Source: Chamaecyparis obtusa (taxonomy: Eukaryota > Streptophyta > Pinopsida > Cupressales > Cupressaceae). Taken from it: a stretch of DNA of 64,000 nucleotides. The notes beneath the pieces are model-generated. The model had not been told where the DNA came from. It made no database searches and was given only the letters and a program-made list of their open reading frames with translations. The position numbers and the translations under genes are program-made. The stretch's first letter is position 1. The number at the start of each line of letters is the position of its first letter. Shown here one piece after another: positions 1 through 10,332 of the stretch. The stretch covers positions 186,001 through 250,000 of the forward strand of contig BSBK01002088.1 of the NCBI GenBank assembly GCA_027943335.1, given 5' to 3'.

Positions 1-1559
1 CTTTGACACTTATTTGACATTGATGCCCCTGTTGATGGGCGATTATAGAGTTGATTTTTATGACATCATTGTTATACTTGATATATTGAGTTATGAGTAG
101 ACGTGTGATATGAGGACATTTATGATCTTTCCTGCTTTTACTTGATGATATATGAGATTTCCTTTAAATGCTGCTATATGTGTTTATATAATGCATTTGT
201 TTTTGGATGGATATTGGCTATGGATGCAACGTATCTTATGTATGATATAGATAGATGGATGCATTTCTTCTTCATGTATGGATGCAGTTTTGATATGTTA
301 TTTCTCATGTATGCAATCTGTATGTATGCACATGTAAATGATTATTTCCTTCTTTTCTTTGATAATATCTATGTAATGATTAATGATATGGAATGAATGC
401 AAAAAGTATAATCTCATTTTTTATTTTTATTTTTTTGTAGAAAAGATGATGTTGAAATGATGTTGTCCTTGTTGATTTAACCCTGTTAATGATGTCATGT
501 ACCCCCTTTTTGATGCGAAAATAAAACCCTTGGGAAAAATGCACATGCAATTAATCTAACATGAGAATGCATTTAACCTTTTTATGAATGCAGCTAAGTG
601 TCACTAGCTTTTAGCAAATAAATGCCTTGAGGATATATTTTCATCATTGAGCACTTGGGACCGGAAAGTTGATACAATCACCACTACCCACTGACATGAT
701 GATATGAATATCGCTTTTTATTTACTGCTCATATGGTAACCTCCGTTTTGCTTTCCCATCGGTCTCATCGATACGACTATCACTGATTTCAAAAAATCAT
801 GAGAGTATGAATATCGATTTTGTCAGATTCTATGTTGCAAGTGGATTTTGTCATTTAGATATGAAGAATCTAAATATCCAAGGTATCCGGTTGCGTAAAC
901 AAACAAAGGTTAACTCATTGTTTTATAAGATAATCCTCGATGGTTCTTTGATGACCATGTCTTTAGATGAATTCTCATAAGGCAATGAATTTTCCTCCAA
1001 ACAGTCACTTCATAATCAAGAAAAATATCATGTCTCCATCATTGCCAATCTAGTCGAAACATCATTGATGAGCTAAAAAGACTTGATACAAATTGAATGA
1101 ACGTAAGTAAACAGATTTTTAACCAACTTTTCAAAAGAATCTATCTAAGTGTTTTGCATTGTTTTCTGATCTTCAACAAAATATATTTCCAAGTGTTTGA
1201 TCATGACATGATTTTTGATTTTTAATCTTGAATAATAAGTCAATTTAGGCTTCAAGGATTTTGTTGTGGTAGTCAACTTCTTCGTTATCAATCAAAGGTT
1301 TACAAAAATCTGATCTCTCTTCTGAAAATGTTGATCCCTTTCTGCTTGTGACTGAATGTTGTTCATATGAATCCTTTTTTGAGGTACCCACTTTCCAATC
1401 CATTTATGCTGCCCCCAAGTATTTTGATGTATCAATTTTGACAACTTTAGGCCATGCAAAGGATGGTGCTACAAACTGTTATTATGACTATGTACAAATG
1501 ACGGATGCAATGAAGGTTTAGACAAATGGGATGATGAGATGCATTATGTACACATGTGG
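1..1559. other. AT-rich non-coding DNA beyond the 3' end of element A
   Basis: No coding frame longer than 84 codons and no recognisable domain on either strand. If A is complete, its 3' LTR should lie here or to the left, but I could not match this stretch to the right-hand LTR that starts at 7559. It is either a long 3' untranslated region or unrelated DNA, with the partner LTR outside the window. Confidence 0.5.
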
Positions 1560-1823
1560 CTAGGAAGGAAATGACTTAAGGGAACCAAAAGTGCTTGTTA
1601 CCAAGTTTTCACTTTTGGGTATTCTCTTTTTTTTTCTACCGAGGCGCCTATTTGCTAGGTTTTCACCAAGGCACTTTTTCTCTTTTTCATTTTTTTTTTG
1701 TATTTTTCTTTTTTTCTTCTTTTTTTTGTATTTTTCATTATCACCTTGGCGCCTATTTGCTAGGTTTTCACCAAGAGATAGTTTTTCAAATGTTTTTGCT
1801 TTCTTCAGGCTCAATTTTTTCAC
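1560..1823 (-). CDS. Small lysine-rich ORF after the integrase of A, possibly only the polypurine 3' region
   Basis: An 87-codon frame just downstream of the integrase. It is very rich in Lys and contains the peptide LGENLANRR twice (about residues 17-25 and 52-60), separated by a Lys/Arg run encoded by an A/G-rich tract. No family is recognised. Tat-type plant Ty3/gypsy elements often have repeated, purine-rich sequence between integrase and 3' LTR, so this may be a non-coding element (polypurine tract region) that happens to be open. The near-identical repeats and maintained frame are the only arguments for translation. Confidence 0.3.
   Translation of the reverse strand: MKKLSLKKAKTFEKLSLGENLANRRQGDNEKYKKKKKKRKIQKKNEKEKKCLGENLANRRLGRKKKRIPKSENLVTSTFGSLKSFPS
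1643..1775. repeat. Two-copy 28 bp direct repeat 105 bp apart
   Basis: A segment beginning ggcgcctatttgctagg occurs at 1643-1670 and again at 1748-1775. The spacer is T/C-rich on the plus strand (A/G-rich on the element's sense strand). It lies between the integrase end and the expected 3' LTR of element A. Confidence 0.85.
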
Positions 1824-1990
1824 TGTTTTTGATCTTTCTTCTTTTCCAATGTTTTTGGATTTTCCATTTTCAAATGTTTTTGGTATTTTCCATTTTCAAA
1901 TGTTTTTGGTATTTTCAAGATCCCTTTTCAATTATGTATAATAATTATGATGCTCTCTCATCTGATACTCTTTATACTCTTTCATCTGTT

Positions 1991-2770
1991 TTAGGTGTAG
2001 AATCTCTTCAAATGAATGCTATTTATGGGTTCTTGTAATTCTTCACCATTACAATCTGATAACTTATATGTTCCAGTTCCAAAGGATGACACTATCACAA
2101 ATGGGCCTATCCAATTAGCTTCCCACTTTCCTTTCTTTTCCCTTTCAACTTGATTTTTGGGATTTTCTCTTAGTACCAAGTCTCCGACTTGAAAAGTTCT
2201 TGGTTTGATGTGTTTGTTGTAATTGTGTGCAATCCTATTTTGATAAACTTTTAAATTCTCATAAGCTTGAGTCTGATGTTCCTCTAACAATTCCAATTGT
2301 TGTAGTCTGGCAATCCTATAATCCTCATCAGTGATCAATCCTCTTAATGAAACCCGTAGAGATGGAATTTCAACTTCTAATGGTAGAACTGCTTCGGTTC
2401 CATAGACTAAAGAGAATGGGGTGGCTCCTGTAGGTGTTCTGATACTAGTTCTGTAGGCCCATAGTGTGGGATTTATTTGCACGTGCCAATCTCTTCCTGA
2501 TTTGTTAACTGATCTTTTTAATATTTTGAGGATATTTTTGTTTGTTGCTTCAGCTTGTCCATTGCCTTGTGGATAATAGATGGATGATGAATGATGTGTA
2601 ATGTGAAATGTCATGAAAAGTTCATCAATATCTTGATTTTTGAATTGTTTCCCATTGTCCGTGATAATCGCATGTGGAATACCATAGCGGCAAATTATGT
2701 GGTTCAAAATGAACATTGAAATTTGTTTGCCGGTTGTTGTTGTTAATGGAACTGCTTCCACCCATGTATG
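1991..2770 (-). CDS. Element A integrase, C-terminal part only
   Basis: This frame encodes the catalytic core and C-terminal domain of a Ty3/gypsy integrase, which inserts retroelement cDNA in the nucleus. The second catalytic Asp is in TDNGKQF and the Glu in QGNGQAEATN. Later come YGTEAVLPLE, a helical segment and a GPF-type C-terminal domain (FQVGDLVL, WIGPFVIV), ending IHLKRFYT. The HHCC zinc-binding domain and the first catalytic Asp are absent. The frame meets the gag-protease frame near 2765, so the reverse transcriptase, RNase H and integrase N-terminus have been deleted. There are no internal stops. This is confidently an integrase remnant; independent activity is very unlikely. Confidence 0.92.
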   Translation of the reverse strand, partial: HTWVEAVPLTTTTGKQISMFILNHIICRYGIPHAIITDNGKQFKNQDIDELFMTFHITHHSSSIYYPQGNGQAEATNKNILKILKRSVNKSGRDWHVQINPTLWAYRTSIRTPTGATPFSLVYGTEAVLPLEVEIPSLRVSLRGLITDEDYRIARLQQLELLEEHQTQAYENLKVYQNRIAHNYNKHIKPRTFQVGDLVLRENPKNQVEREKKGKWEANWIGPFVIVSSFGTGTYKLSDCNGEELQEPINSIHLKRFYT

Positions 2771-5390
2771 GGAACTTGATGCATTGGTGGTATGTGGAGG
2801 GGACAGCTTGCATCTCATGAATCCAGGGTCTTCCCAATAAGATGTTATAGGTTAATTTCATGTCCAACACTTGACATTTGGTTTCCTTCTTAATTGGTCC
2901 CACTTGGATGGGCAACACAATCATGCCTTTAGAAGCTCTTTCAGCCTCATCATAAGCTTTTATGGTGATTTTCTTTGTAGGGTCAATGCAAGACTCGGAT
3001 AGACCTAAGGATTTTACAAGACTCAATGTGCATATGTTAAGGCCAGCCCCTCCATCAATAAGGGCTCTTTTGACTCTATGCCTTTCGATCAAAACCTCTA
3101 TATGTAATGGAAAATTTTGAGGATGAGTTATAGACATGTCATCTTGATCTGAAAATGAAAGACAATGAGGAGCCACAAGATGTCCTACCATATTTTGAAA
3201 CTTTTCTTCCCCTAAGGTAGTAGAAACATGTGTCTCCTCCAAAGTTTTTTCCAAAATCTCTTTATGATTTGGTGACAACTTCAATAACTCTAAGATTGAG
3301 ATTTGTGCTGGAGTACGTTGCAAATGGTCTACCAAACTATAAGGTCTTGCTGCCGTAGGAGATTGTTTGACCACAATGTTGGATGGTGGGATATTGGTGT
3401 TTTGAGGGACTATCCCTTGTAAAGTCATTCTAGAATTATGCCCTCTTGTAATGACATTTGTTGCTTCCTTTTGAGGTTGTTCATTAATGATGATAGCATT
3501 AACAATATGATCATATGATGGTGCAAAGTTGAGATTATTGGCACTTTGTTTCTTGCCATTTGATGACTCACCTTTATCATGTTTGTAAAAAGGTTGTTTG
3601 AAGGCCGTATGATCTTCATTATTTTGGGGTCCATCAACAGTGATTATGTTATTATCTATCAAGTCTTGCACCACATTCTTTAATTGTAAACATTCATTTG
3701 TAGGGTGCCCCCGAATCCTATGATATTCACAATGATGCTTAGTATCCCACCAACCCGGCTTGTGGTCTGGTTCATAAGGCTTAATAGCGGGTAATGCAAT
3801 AACATTGTTAGCTATGAGAGCCTTTAATGCAGTTTCAAGTGATTCTCCCAAGGGTGTAAAGTGTCTTGCAGGAGTGGGCTTCAAATACTTATCATACTTG
3901 CTATTTTGATCTTTGTTTCCTTGATTATTCTTATTGGCATTGTTGTTGTTGTTGGAAGGTGCATTATATGCTTGATTAGCATTATTCACTTGATTTGGTG
4001 TCTTTGTAAGGGCAAATGGAATCACCTTCAAGTTGCTAGATTCCACTACACCATCATTAACAATACCTTTGTTGTTATTCTTTGCAGCATAACGGCTATT
4101 GTTGTTGTACCAACTTTTATTTGGATTGTTGTTATTGTTGGTATTGTTGTTGTTGGAGTTAGAGTTATTCTTATTTTCCTTGTGCAATTTCAACTCTCCA
4201 CTCTTAATCAACACTTCTTCCATTGTAATTCCGTTATCAATTAAATCTTGAAAGGTTTTGGGACATTGCATCCTTAGTCTATAATTCAGCTCGCTTCTTA
4301 AACCGTTAATAAAGATATCCATTTTTTCTTTCTCCGGTACACTTCTTGGATATCTAGCAAATGCAGTCCTCCATCTTTGCAAGAATGTGAGAAAGGCTTC
4401 TCCATCTTGTTGCTTCGTGTTACATAACGTTATCATGGTGACCTCATGTTTGATGTTATAAGAGTAATGAGTCACGAATTTAGATGCTAACTCTTCAAAG
4501 GATTTTATGCTGGATGGTAGTTTTGAAAACCAATCCATGGCTGTTCCTCCCAAGCTTCTTGGGAATAGTCTCATTAAATAGGTTGATTCATGCATGAATT
4601 CAAGACTCAATGCACAAAACCCCCGAAGATGATCATGTGGGTCAGATGTTCCTTCATACCTCTCATATTTAGGAAATGTTACATTAATGGGAAAAGGCAC
4701 CATGACCAAACTCTTATCGAATGGAAAAGGACATAATGTTTCAATAGAGAAAGGCTTAGGAGCCCCATTTTGTTTCAAATTGTCAATTTCCATTTGTAAT
4801 GCCTTGAATTGTTTCCTCATTGCTTCCATAGGGTCTTCTATTTCCTTGGGCTTTAATTGTTCTATGTCAAAATCTTTAGGTAGCTTTACCCCCGTTTGTA
4901 TTAAGTCCATGAAGTGTTTTTCTTTATCCATAAGCATGGTCTTTTTCATTAGTTCTATGAAATAAGGACATTGTCTTGCCTCTAATGCTCTTTCAATCGT
5001 GGCTTCTTCTGTAGTTGGGGGTAAGTTTGTATTATGAGGAGGAAATAAGTTGTTGCCTTGTGAATTTTCCTCTTGAGAATTAGGATCTCTTCCTCCATTA
5101 TTAGAATTTCCTTGATTGTTGTTAAGATCCATACCCCCATTCATGTTGTTCCCTTGGTTGTTATTAGGATCTATACCCCCATTCCTATTGTTCCCTTGGT
5201 TATTGGGATCGATATTTCTTAGGGTACCACTAAACATGTTGTTAATGTCCTTTGCCTTAGTGGGTTTTTCAGTCACTCGTGAAGTAATGAAAGTGTTCTT
5301 TGGAAATGGGAGCTCTTCTCCGTTGTAGGTCCCGTCTGTTTGTAATGCTTTCCTTATAGAGAGTGACCTTGTAATAACAGGCATGAACAA
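2765..5390 (-). CDS. gag: Element A gag-protease polyprotein, intact frame
   Basis: A long uninterrupted frame of about 870 codons. The N-terminal part is Asn/Gly-rich with near-repeats of a DPNNQGNN-type unit. Next is a retrotransposon gag core (FLTFLQRWRTAFARYPRSVP, MDIFINGLRSELNYRLRM), then Asn-rich linkers. A zinc-knuckle-like CEYHRIRGHPTNEC has His in place of the second Cys, which I recall from related plant elements. The aspartic protease follows, with active site ALIDGGAGLNI and the flap-side ILLGRPWIH. Gag would form the particle and the protease would cut the polyprotein. The first ATG is used; no better start is seen. Past about 2765 the frame runs out of phase into integrase sequence and is meaningless. 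Its intactness contrasts with every other pol gene in the window. Confidence 0.9.
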
Positions 5391-6466
5391 ACTTGAAGGG
5401 TATGTTGACTTTCTTCTCTTGATAAGCTATTTTTGGAATAAGGTAAAAGTTTTTGATCAATTTTAAATGGTTTAAAATTTTAATGGTGTTTTGATCAATA
5501 ACTTTGGAATATCTTGTTTGAAAATAAAAACAATCTCAACACACACATCAATTGGGTACCATATCCCTAGACTGCTCTAATGTGTATATTTTTGAACGTT
5601 TTCACAGGTTTAACACAAGAATAGCTTCCACACAATCTACCTAGCACATAATTAGTTCGTAAAGATGGCTCTAATAGGTATTTTTGCTATTTTACCGTTA
5701 TGTAGTAAGTTTTCCGTTCAAAAGAAATCTTAGCTTTTCATCCCCCAACTATGTTAAGGGGCTTCCCACATGCACAAAAGCATGATTTTGCGCAATCCGT
5801 TAGGACTACTAGAGGAAGTTTGAAAGAGATAAAATCCTTTTGTCATGTACCCCATTAAGGATACCCGTGTTTCATTTTATAGTGGGTCAGATTCTCGTGG
5901 CAAAAGCAAGTGTATCCCACTTTGGGCTGTCCCTCTCACCGGCCCTTCTAAGGCAATCTCGGGAGGCGAGCCCACTAAGTTTTAAACATGTTCATTGAAA
6001 AGCATGAAAAGTGGATTTGGTAGAGCAAGTTTGGGAATTTGATTCACTCAAAGAGTGAAGAGCATATCCCTATTGCTTTTCCCTTATCCCAAACACTCAC
6101 AATCAAATTTGGTTCTTTTCAACCCCGTGACAAAGGGGTTCTTAGAATTGAAGTGTTTATTTTTTTTCTTTTATGATTAAACTATGTTTTGAACTTTGAA
6201 AATGCCACAATTTAAGGGAAGTGCAAGCTTGATGAGAAAAATACCTCAAACGATGCTAGCAAAGGCTAGGCACATTTTTAAGTAGTAGATTTTTCATTTT
6301 CTCTCCAAATCCTCCTCTTACCTTGGCAAAACGTTCCCTCCACCAACAAGTTAGTCAGCACAATACAAACAAAGTGAGGGGAAACCAAAATCAAAGCTAA
6401 AAATGATATAATTGATTATGCTTTTGATTCTTTGTTTACCAAAATACTTGCAAAATTCTTACAAAT
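5391..6466 (-). other. Element A 5' leader, gag-proximal part
   Basis: About 1.1 kb without a credible ORF between gag and a small upstream frame. One GC-richer patch (5900-5990) stands out from AT-rich sequence. It is read as untranslated leader because it lies between gag and the primer-binding site at 7537-7554. Confidence 0.5.
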
Positions 6467-6682
6467 TTAAGGACTAAATTCCCAATTCAATGAGACATAT
6501 TTTCGTTTGTAAGCATCTACAACAGCAATGTATTTAGCATGTAATTCTACTTCTTTCTCTAAATTATTGTTGAGAACAAAGGTAGAATGTACCCAGTTTT
6601 CTTTCCTTATCTTTTTAGAGATCAATTTCTCCTCTAAGTTGTGTCTTCTCTCTGATTTTTGCACTTTCTTATGACAGACCAT
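6467..6682 (-). CDS. Small charged ORF upstream of gag in element A
   Basis: 71 codons from an ATG, rich in Lys, Glu and Arg, with a coiled-coil-like middle (LEEKLISKKIRKE, NLEKEVELHAKY). No family is recognised. It lies in the A leader between the octamer array and gag, on the element's sense strand, so it could be a short upstream ORF or a relic of an extra ORF. Length alone does not separate it from chance. Confidence 0.25.
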   Translation of the reverse strand: MVCHKKVQKSERRHNLEEKLISKKIRKENWVHSTFVLNNNLEKEVELHAKYIAVVDAYKRKYVSLNWEFSP

Positions 6683-6727
6683 GCTCCTGAGACAAAAAAA
6701 AATGACAGTGAAGTTAGCATACAGTCC

Positions 6728-7455
6728 TTATTTTGACAAAATAGAGAAAATACAGTCAGGCGACATTATCCAGACTACAGGCGAGATAAAATTTAATAAA
6801 GACGTGACTACTTTAACCGCGAGCGTCACCAAAAGGGGCTCAAGCGAGATTAAAATAGTCAAGTGCGATATCAAATTTTGCAAACGCGTGAAATCTTTAA
6901 TATAGGCGACAACAGCAATTACTCTCATACAATATAAATGCTAAACCAGGCGACATTTCTTTTGCTAAAGGTGATATCTAATTTAATAAAGACGTAATTA
7001 CTTTAACCGTGAGCGCACCAAAAGGGGCTCAAGTGAGATTAAAGTAATTAAGTGCGATATCAAATTAAATGAACGCGTGAATTCTTTATCTCAAGTGACA
7101 AATTAACTCAGAGAAGTGACATTTCATTAACTGAAAGCAAAATTTAAAATATTCAAAGCGACAAATTAAAAGCGAAATGCAGTAAACTCCCTTTACACCA
7201 GGCATAAACTCATTCCTCGGCCGCGGCTTTTAATTCTTTGGAGGCGACATCTAAATAGCCAAAGGCATCAGCTGCTTGTCCGTGAGGCAAGAATTTAATG
7301 TCCGTAGGCGTGATTTCTTTGTCCAGAAGCGTAATTCTGCTGTCTAAGAAGCGTGAGCGTTCAGACTCCAGGTGACATCTAAATTACCGAGAGCGACATC
7401 TCTTTTCTGTAGGCGTGATTTCTTTACTGGCAGGCGTGATTTCTTTCCTGTAACC
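6728..7455. repeat. Octamer array with CG cores and an internal 184 bp duplication in the A leader
   Basis: Short related words (aggcgacat, aggcgtgattt, aagcgagat, gtgcgatat, gaacgcgtga) recur roughly every 20-30 bp, about 25 times, in otherwise AT-rich DNA. Within the array a ~115 bp block at 6786-6900 is repeated at about 6970-7085, keeping the ttaataaagacgt, ccaaaaggggctcaag and gtgcgatatcaaa words. The dense CG is striking in a region where most CG has decayed. It could be a set of protein-binding sites or a leader packaging or structure element. Confidence 0.75.
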
Positions 7456-7536
7456 TGCAAACAATGAGCAAAATCATGCAATTCTAGCCTAAATTTTGCA
7501 AATAACGTGGAAATTATGATAAATTTGAGGCCTAGA

Positions 7537-7554
7537 GCCCCACGGTGGGTGCCA
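7537..7554 (-). promoter_or_regulatory. Element A primer-binding site
   Basis: On the minus strand the sequence reads TGGCACCCACCGTGGGGC, 4 nt downstream of the presumed LTR end. I recall a TGGCGCCCACCGTGGGGC-type site from other plant Ty3/gypsy elements. It fixes the orientation of A and the inner border of its 5' LTR. Confidence 0.7.
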
Positions 7555-7558
7555 TTTA

Positions 7559-8318
7559 TGTGTGAGTGATTTACACCTTCATGAAATTACAAGATTAACT
7601 AAGAACAACAAGAATTAGAGCAAAATAATCTAACAAATGCACAATTAATCTATCAACATCTCATGGATCTCTAAAATAAAGTGGTAAATGAGGCTCTCAG
7701 CTATGATCCTCACTAGTGACACTCTAAAGATGAGAATTAAGCTATATGATATGCAAATTTAGATCTATTCTATCAAATTCTAGCTCTATTTGATGAACAA
7801 TCTACTATGATCAAAGCAATTTAAGCTAATTAGCAATGACAAATGATAAGTGAGTGATATGGATGCAAATTGACAGAGCTTTGCTGCAATTCAAAGATAT
7901 GAAGTGGATGAATAATGCCTCAAAATACCTTCTATTTATAAGATTTTCCCAAGGGTAGGGGGTAGAGTGAGATAACCATGGTTATGCTTGGGTAAGGTCA
8001 ATTGGCTTTGCTTTGTCCCTAAATTGGGGGACAAACATTTAAATGGTTTCAAAAGGCTGGACCATTTCAACAAAAGTGAGTGATTTGTGTCCATTTTGTC
8101 TCCTTTTTCCTTTGTTGAGAGAATTTATGATTTATTAATTAATTAAAGTAATTAAATTTAGCCATGAAGGGTAAGAGGTTCATTTTGATTTTTCATTTCA
8201 ACAACTATGTCATTAATTGAATTTAATCAATTTCTTAGTGTTTTTCCCCTTTTCAAGCTTTATTTAATCATTTAATCATTTAATTAAATTTTTCTTTGAT
8301 TTGAATTGCCTTTGTTCC
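7559..8318 (-). mobile_element. Element A 5' LTR (outer border approximate)
   Basis: The inner end reads tgtgtgag on the plus strand, next to the primer-binding site. The outer border is a guess at a CA near 8318, just before the end of the orphan ORF of element B. The sequence is AT-rich and non-coding. No second copy was found in the window, so the length cannot be confirmed by LTR comparison. Confidence 0.4.
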
Positions 8319-8331
8319 ATTTATTGATTTT

Positions 8332-9749
8332 TCATGCTATTTTGATGATTTGTTGCACCTTTCTGATTGAATTAAGCCTTTGCCAATTTTCTATGTCTAC
8401 ACTAGTATCCTTATTTTCATTTGCATGGTCAAATGGATAAAAACCTTCCATTGGCAAATCAAAAGACATATGATTATCAACATTTTGAAATCTATCAAGC
8501 ATGCGAGTGTCAAACACTAACTGTTCATTCTGATCTTCTACACACATATGCTTACTACACTTGCCAATGTCATCACTTTGCAAAAAAGAAACATAGTCAT
8601 GATTTACCGCACCGGGCAATCGAACACTAGACTAATTTTTACAAAGCGGGAAAAGACTTGCCTGTTGATTGCAATCTTTAGATGCATCCTTATCTTCAAA
8701 ACATGATTGCAAATCAAAAGCAAAAGTCTCATACTCACACTGTTGCACATATTTTGAAATATCATGAGGCTCATAGGAGATAACTTCTTTCTCATTCGGC
8801 TGAGATGAAACTTGGCAATCTGACTCATATCCCTTGCAATCAACTGTTTCTTGAACTGTTTCAGTTCCATCATAGTCTGGTTGTTCATCATTATCTTCAA
8901 ACAATGGATTACACCCTAAATGGAAATGTTGATCATAGAAGTTTTTGCACAAGGCCGGCTGATTAGAATCCATATCCTCATCAAACAATGCATTAGAGAA
9001 ACTACTGAATACATTATTGGACGTACTGCCACAAAAAATTTGATCAGAGAAAAAAGAATCTGAATCTGAAAATGAAATTAGATCATGAGCATCAACACCA
9101 CAATTATCAATATGTTCATCTTCAGAAAAACAACTAGTGATGCTTTCACAGTCTCCAACTGAATACTCATTTTTTGAACTACATTCATTCCTGGATTGAG
9201 AATCACCACTACACACTGAATCATAGAAATTGCCATCAACAGATTCATTTCTATTATTTTGATCTTTATTACTGTCAATATCAGCATCACTGCACTCATC
9301 ATACAAATCTGAAATACATGTCTGATTTTCATACATATCATCTGAAACATCTTCATATTCATTCTCAGATTCGACCTTTTCAATTTCTGACAAACATTCC
9401 TTAATGTGTGCAAAATGCTTTTCCCTAAATGTTGCATACTGATTGACTGATTCATGCACACATAGCTCCACAAACAAGTCAATTAGATATGGTTCTCTGA
9501 ACATATCATGAATCTCCACTTGTCTCAGAGCTACTAAAAATTTATCATAGAACAACAGGACTGATTCATCTTCCTTCTACCTATTCTTGTTCTCAGAAAC
9601 AGGACAATTTTTTCTTCAATTTGCTGTTGCAACATCAGTCTATTAATTTCAACTTCATTAAAACTTGACAAAAAATCCTCAGATTCTGGGATAACTTCTA
9701 TATCTAAAGCATTTTCCATCTCAGCTGAAAGACTATTATGACATGACAT
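8332..9749 (-). pseudogene. Orphan acidic ORF of element B
   Basis: Three pieces form one protein of about 470 residues: 9749-9600 from an ATG, a frameshift near 9600, then one frame from about 9590 to 8332 broken only by TAG near 9575 and TAG at 8632-8634. The N-terminus is charged and probably helical (SSFNEVEINRLMLQQQIEEK). A hydrophobic, Leu-rich segment follows (LIDLFVELCVHESVNQ). The rest is rich in Asp, Glu, Ser, Asn and Cys with many repeated acidic patches (EYEDVSDD, SFSDSDSFFSDQ, CFEDKDASKD). I recognise no gag, pol or host domain. It begins about 560 bp downstream of B's primer-binding site, where gag would be expected. It may be a divergent gag replacement, an extra retroelement ORF or a captured host sequence. 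Confidence 0.45.
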
Positions 9750-10311
9750 CTTTCTTCTTACTCAAGATCTTATGCAGACACAACTTCAAATGCATATACT
9801 TCTCACCATGGATTTTCAACAGAACTTTTCAAATAGAGAAGCATGCACCAAACTTACCAATACTCCTTAGCTTAGTGACTTCTTCATCGAATAAGGATCT
9901 TATGAGATATCATAAACAAATGGGAAAATACTTGGAAATTTTTTTATTTTTATTTTTTTGCTGCTGCTGTAGCTCAACTTTTTGATTTGAAATCTGAAGA
10001 ACACCTTCAAACTTCGGGTTCATTTCTAACACAGAGTCACCACCTCTCCATAGAGGAATGCAAATTTTTTTTACTGATCTTCACTCTGAAAATGTTCAGA
10101 TTCTGGGCACTTCACACAACAACAGAGCCGCATATATTTAAACTTTCACAACAACAAACCTAGATATACACAGGTCTGAAAATAATTTTTAGAACTTTAA
10201 ACTTTGAAGACTCTTTCCCACATGAACATTGGCTAGACTCATGGGTTCAACTGAAAATAGCAAAGAAACTGAAGTGTAACCTCACCGCTTATGCAATTGC
10301 AATACTTTGCA
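9750..10311 (-). other. Element B leader
   Basis: Non-coding DNA of about 560 bp between B's primer-binding site and its orphan ORF. No long frame; AT-rich with short T runs near 9945-9965. Confidence 0.45.
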
Positions 10312-10329
10312 TCCCCAGTAGAGTCGATA
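10312..10329 (-). promoter_or_regulatory. Element B primer-binding site
   Basis: The minus strand reads TATCGACTCTACTGGGGA, a decayed match to the TGGTGACTCTGTTGGGGA site of element F (47637-47654). The bases beyond it toward the LTR give TGTTGG on the plus strand, the same LTR-edge word as in F. Confidence 0.6.
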
Positions 10330-10332
10330 TTT

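Noticed and set aside
1..1559. Left LTR of element A
   Set aside because: I could not match it to the sequence from 7559; without a match it cannot be called an LTR.
3861..5328. Several plus-strand frames rich in Ile/Val/Leu opposite A gag
   Set aside because: Antisense shadows of Asn/Gly-rich gag codons.
6728..7455. CRISPR-like regular array
   Set aside because: Words are degenerate, spacers are not unique units and the context is a plant retroelement leader.
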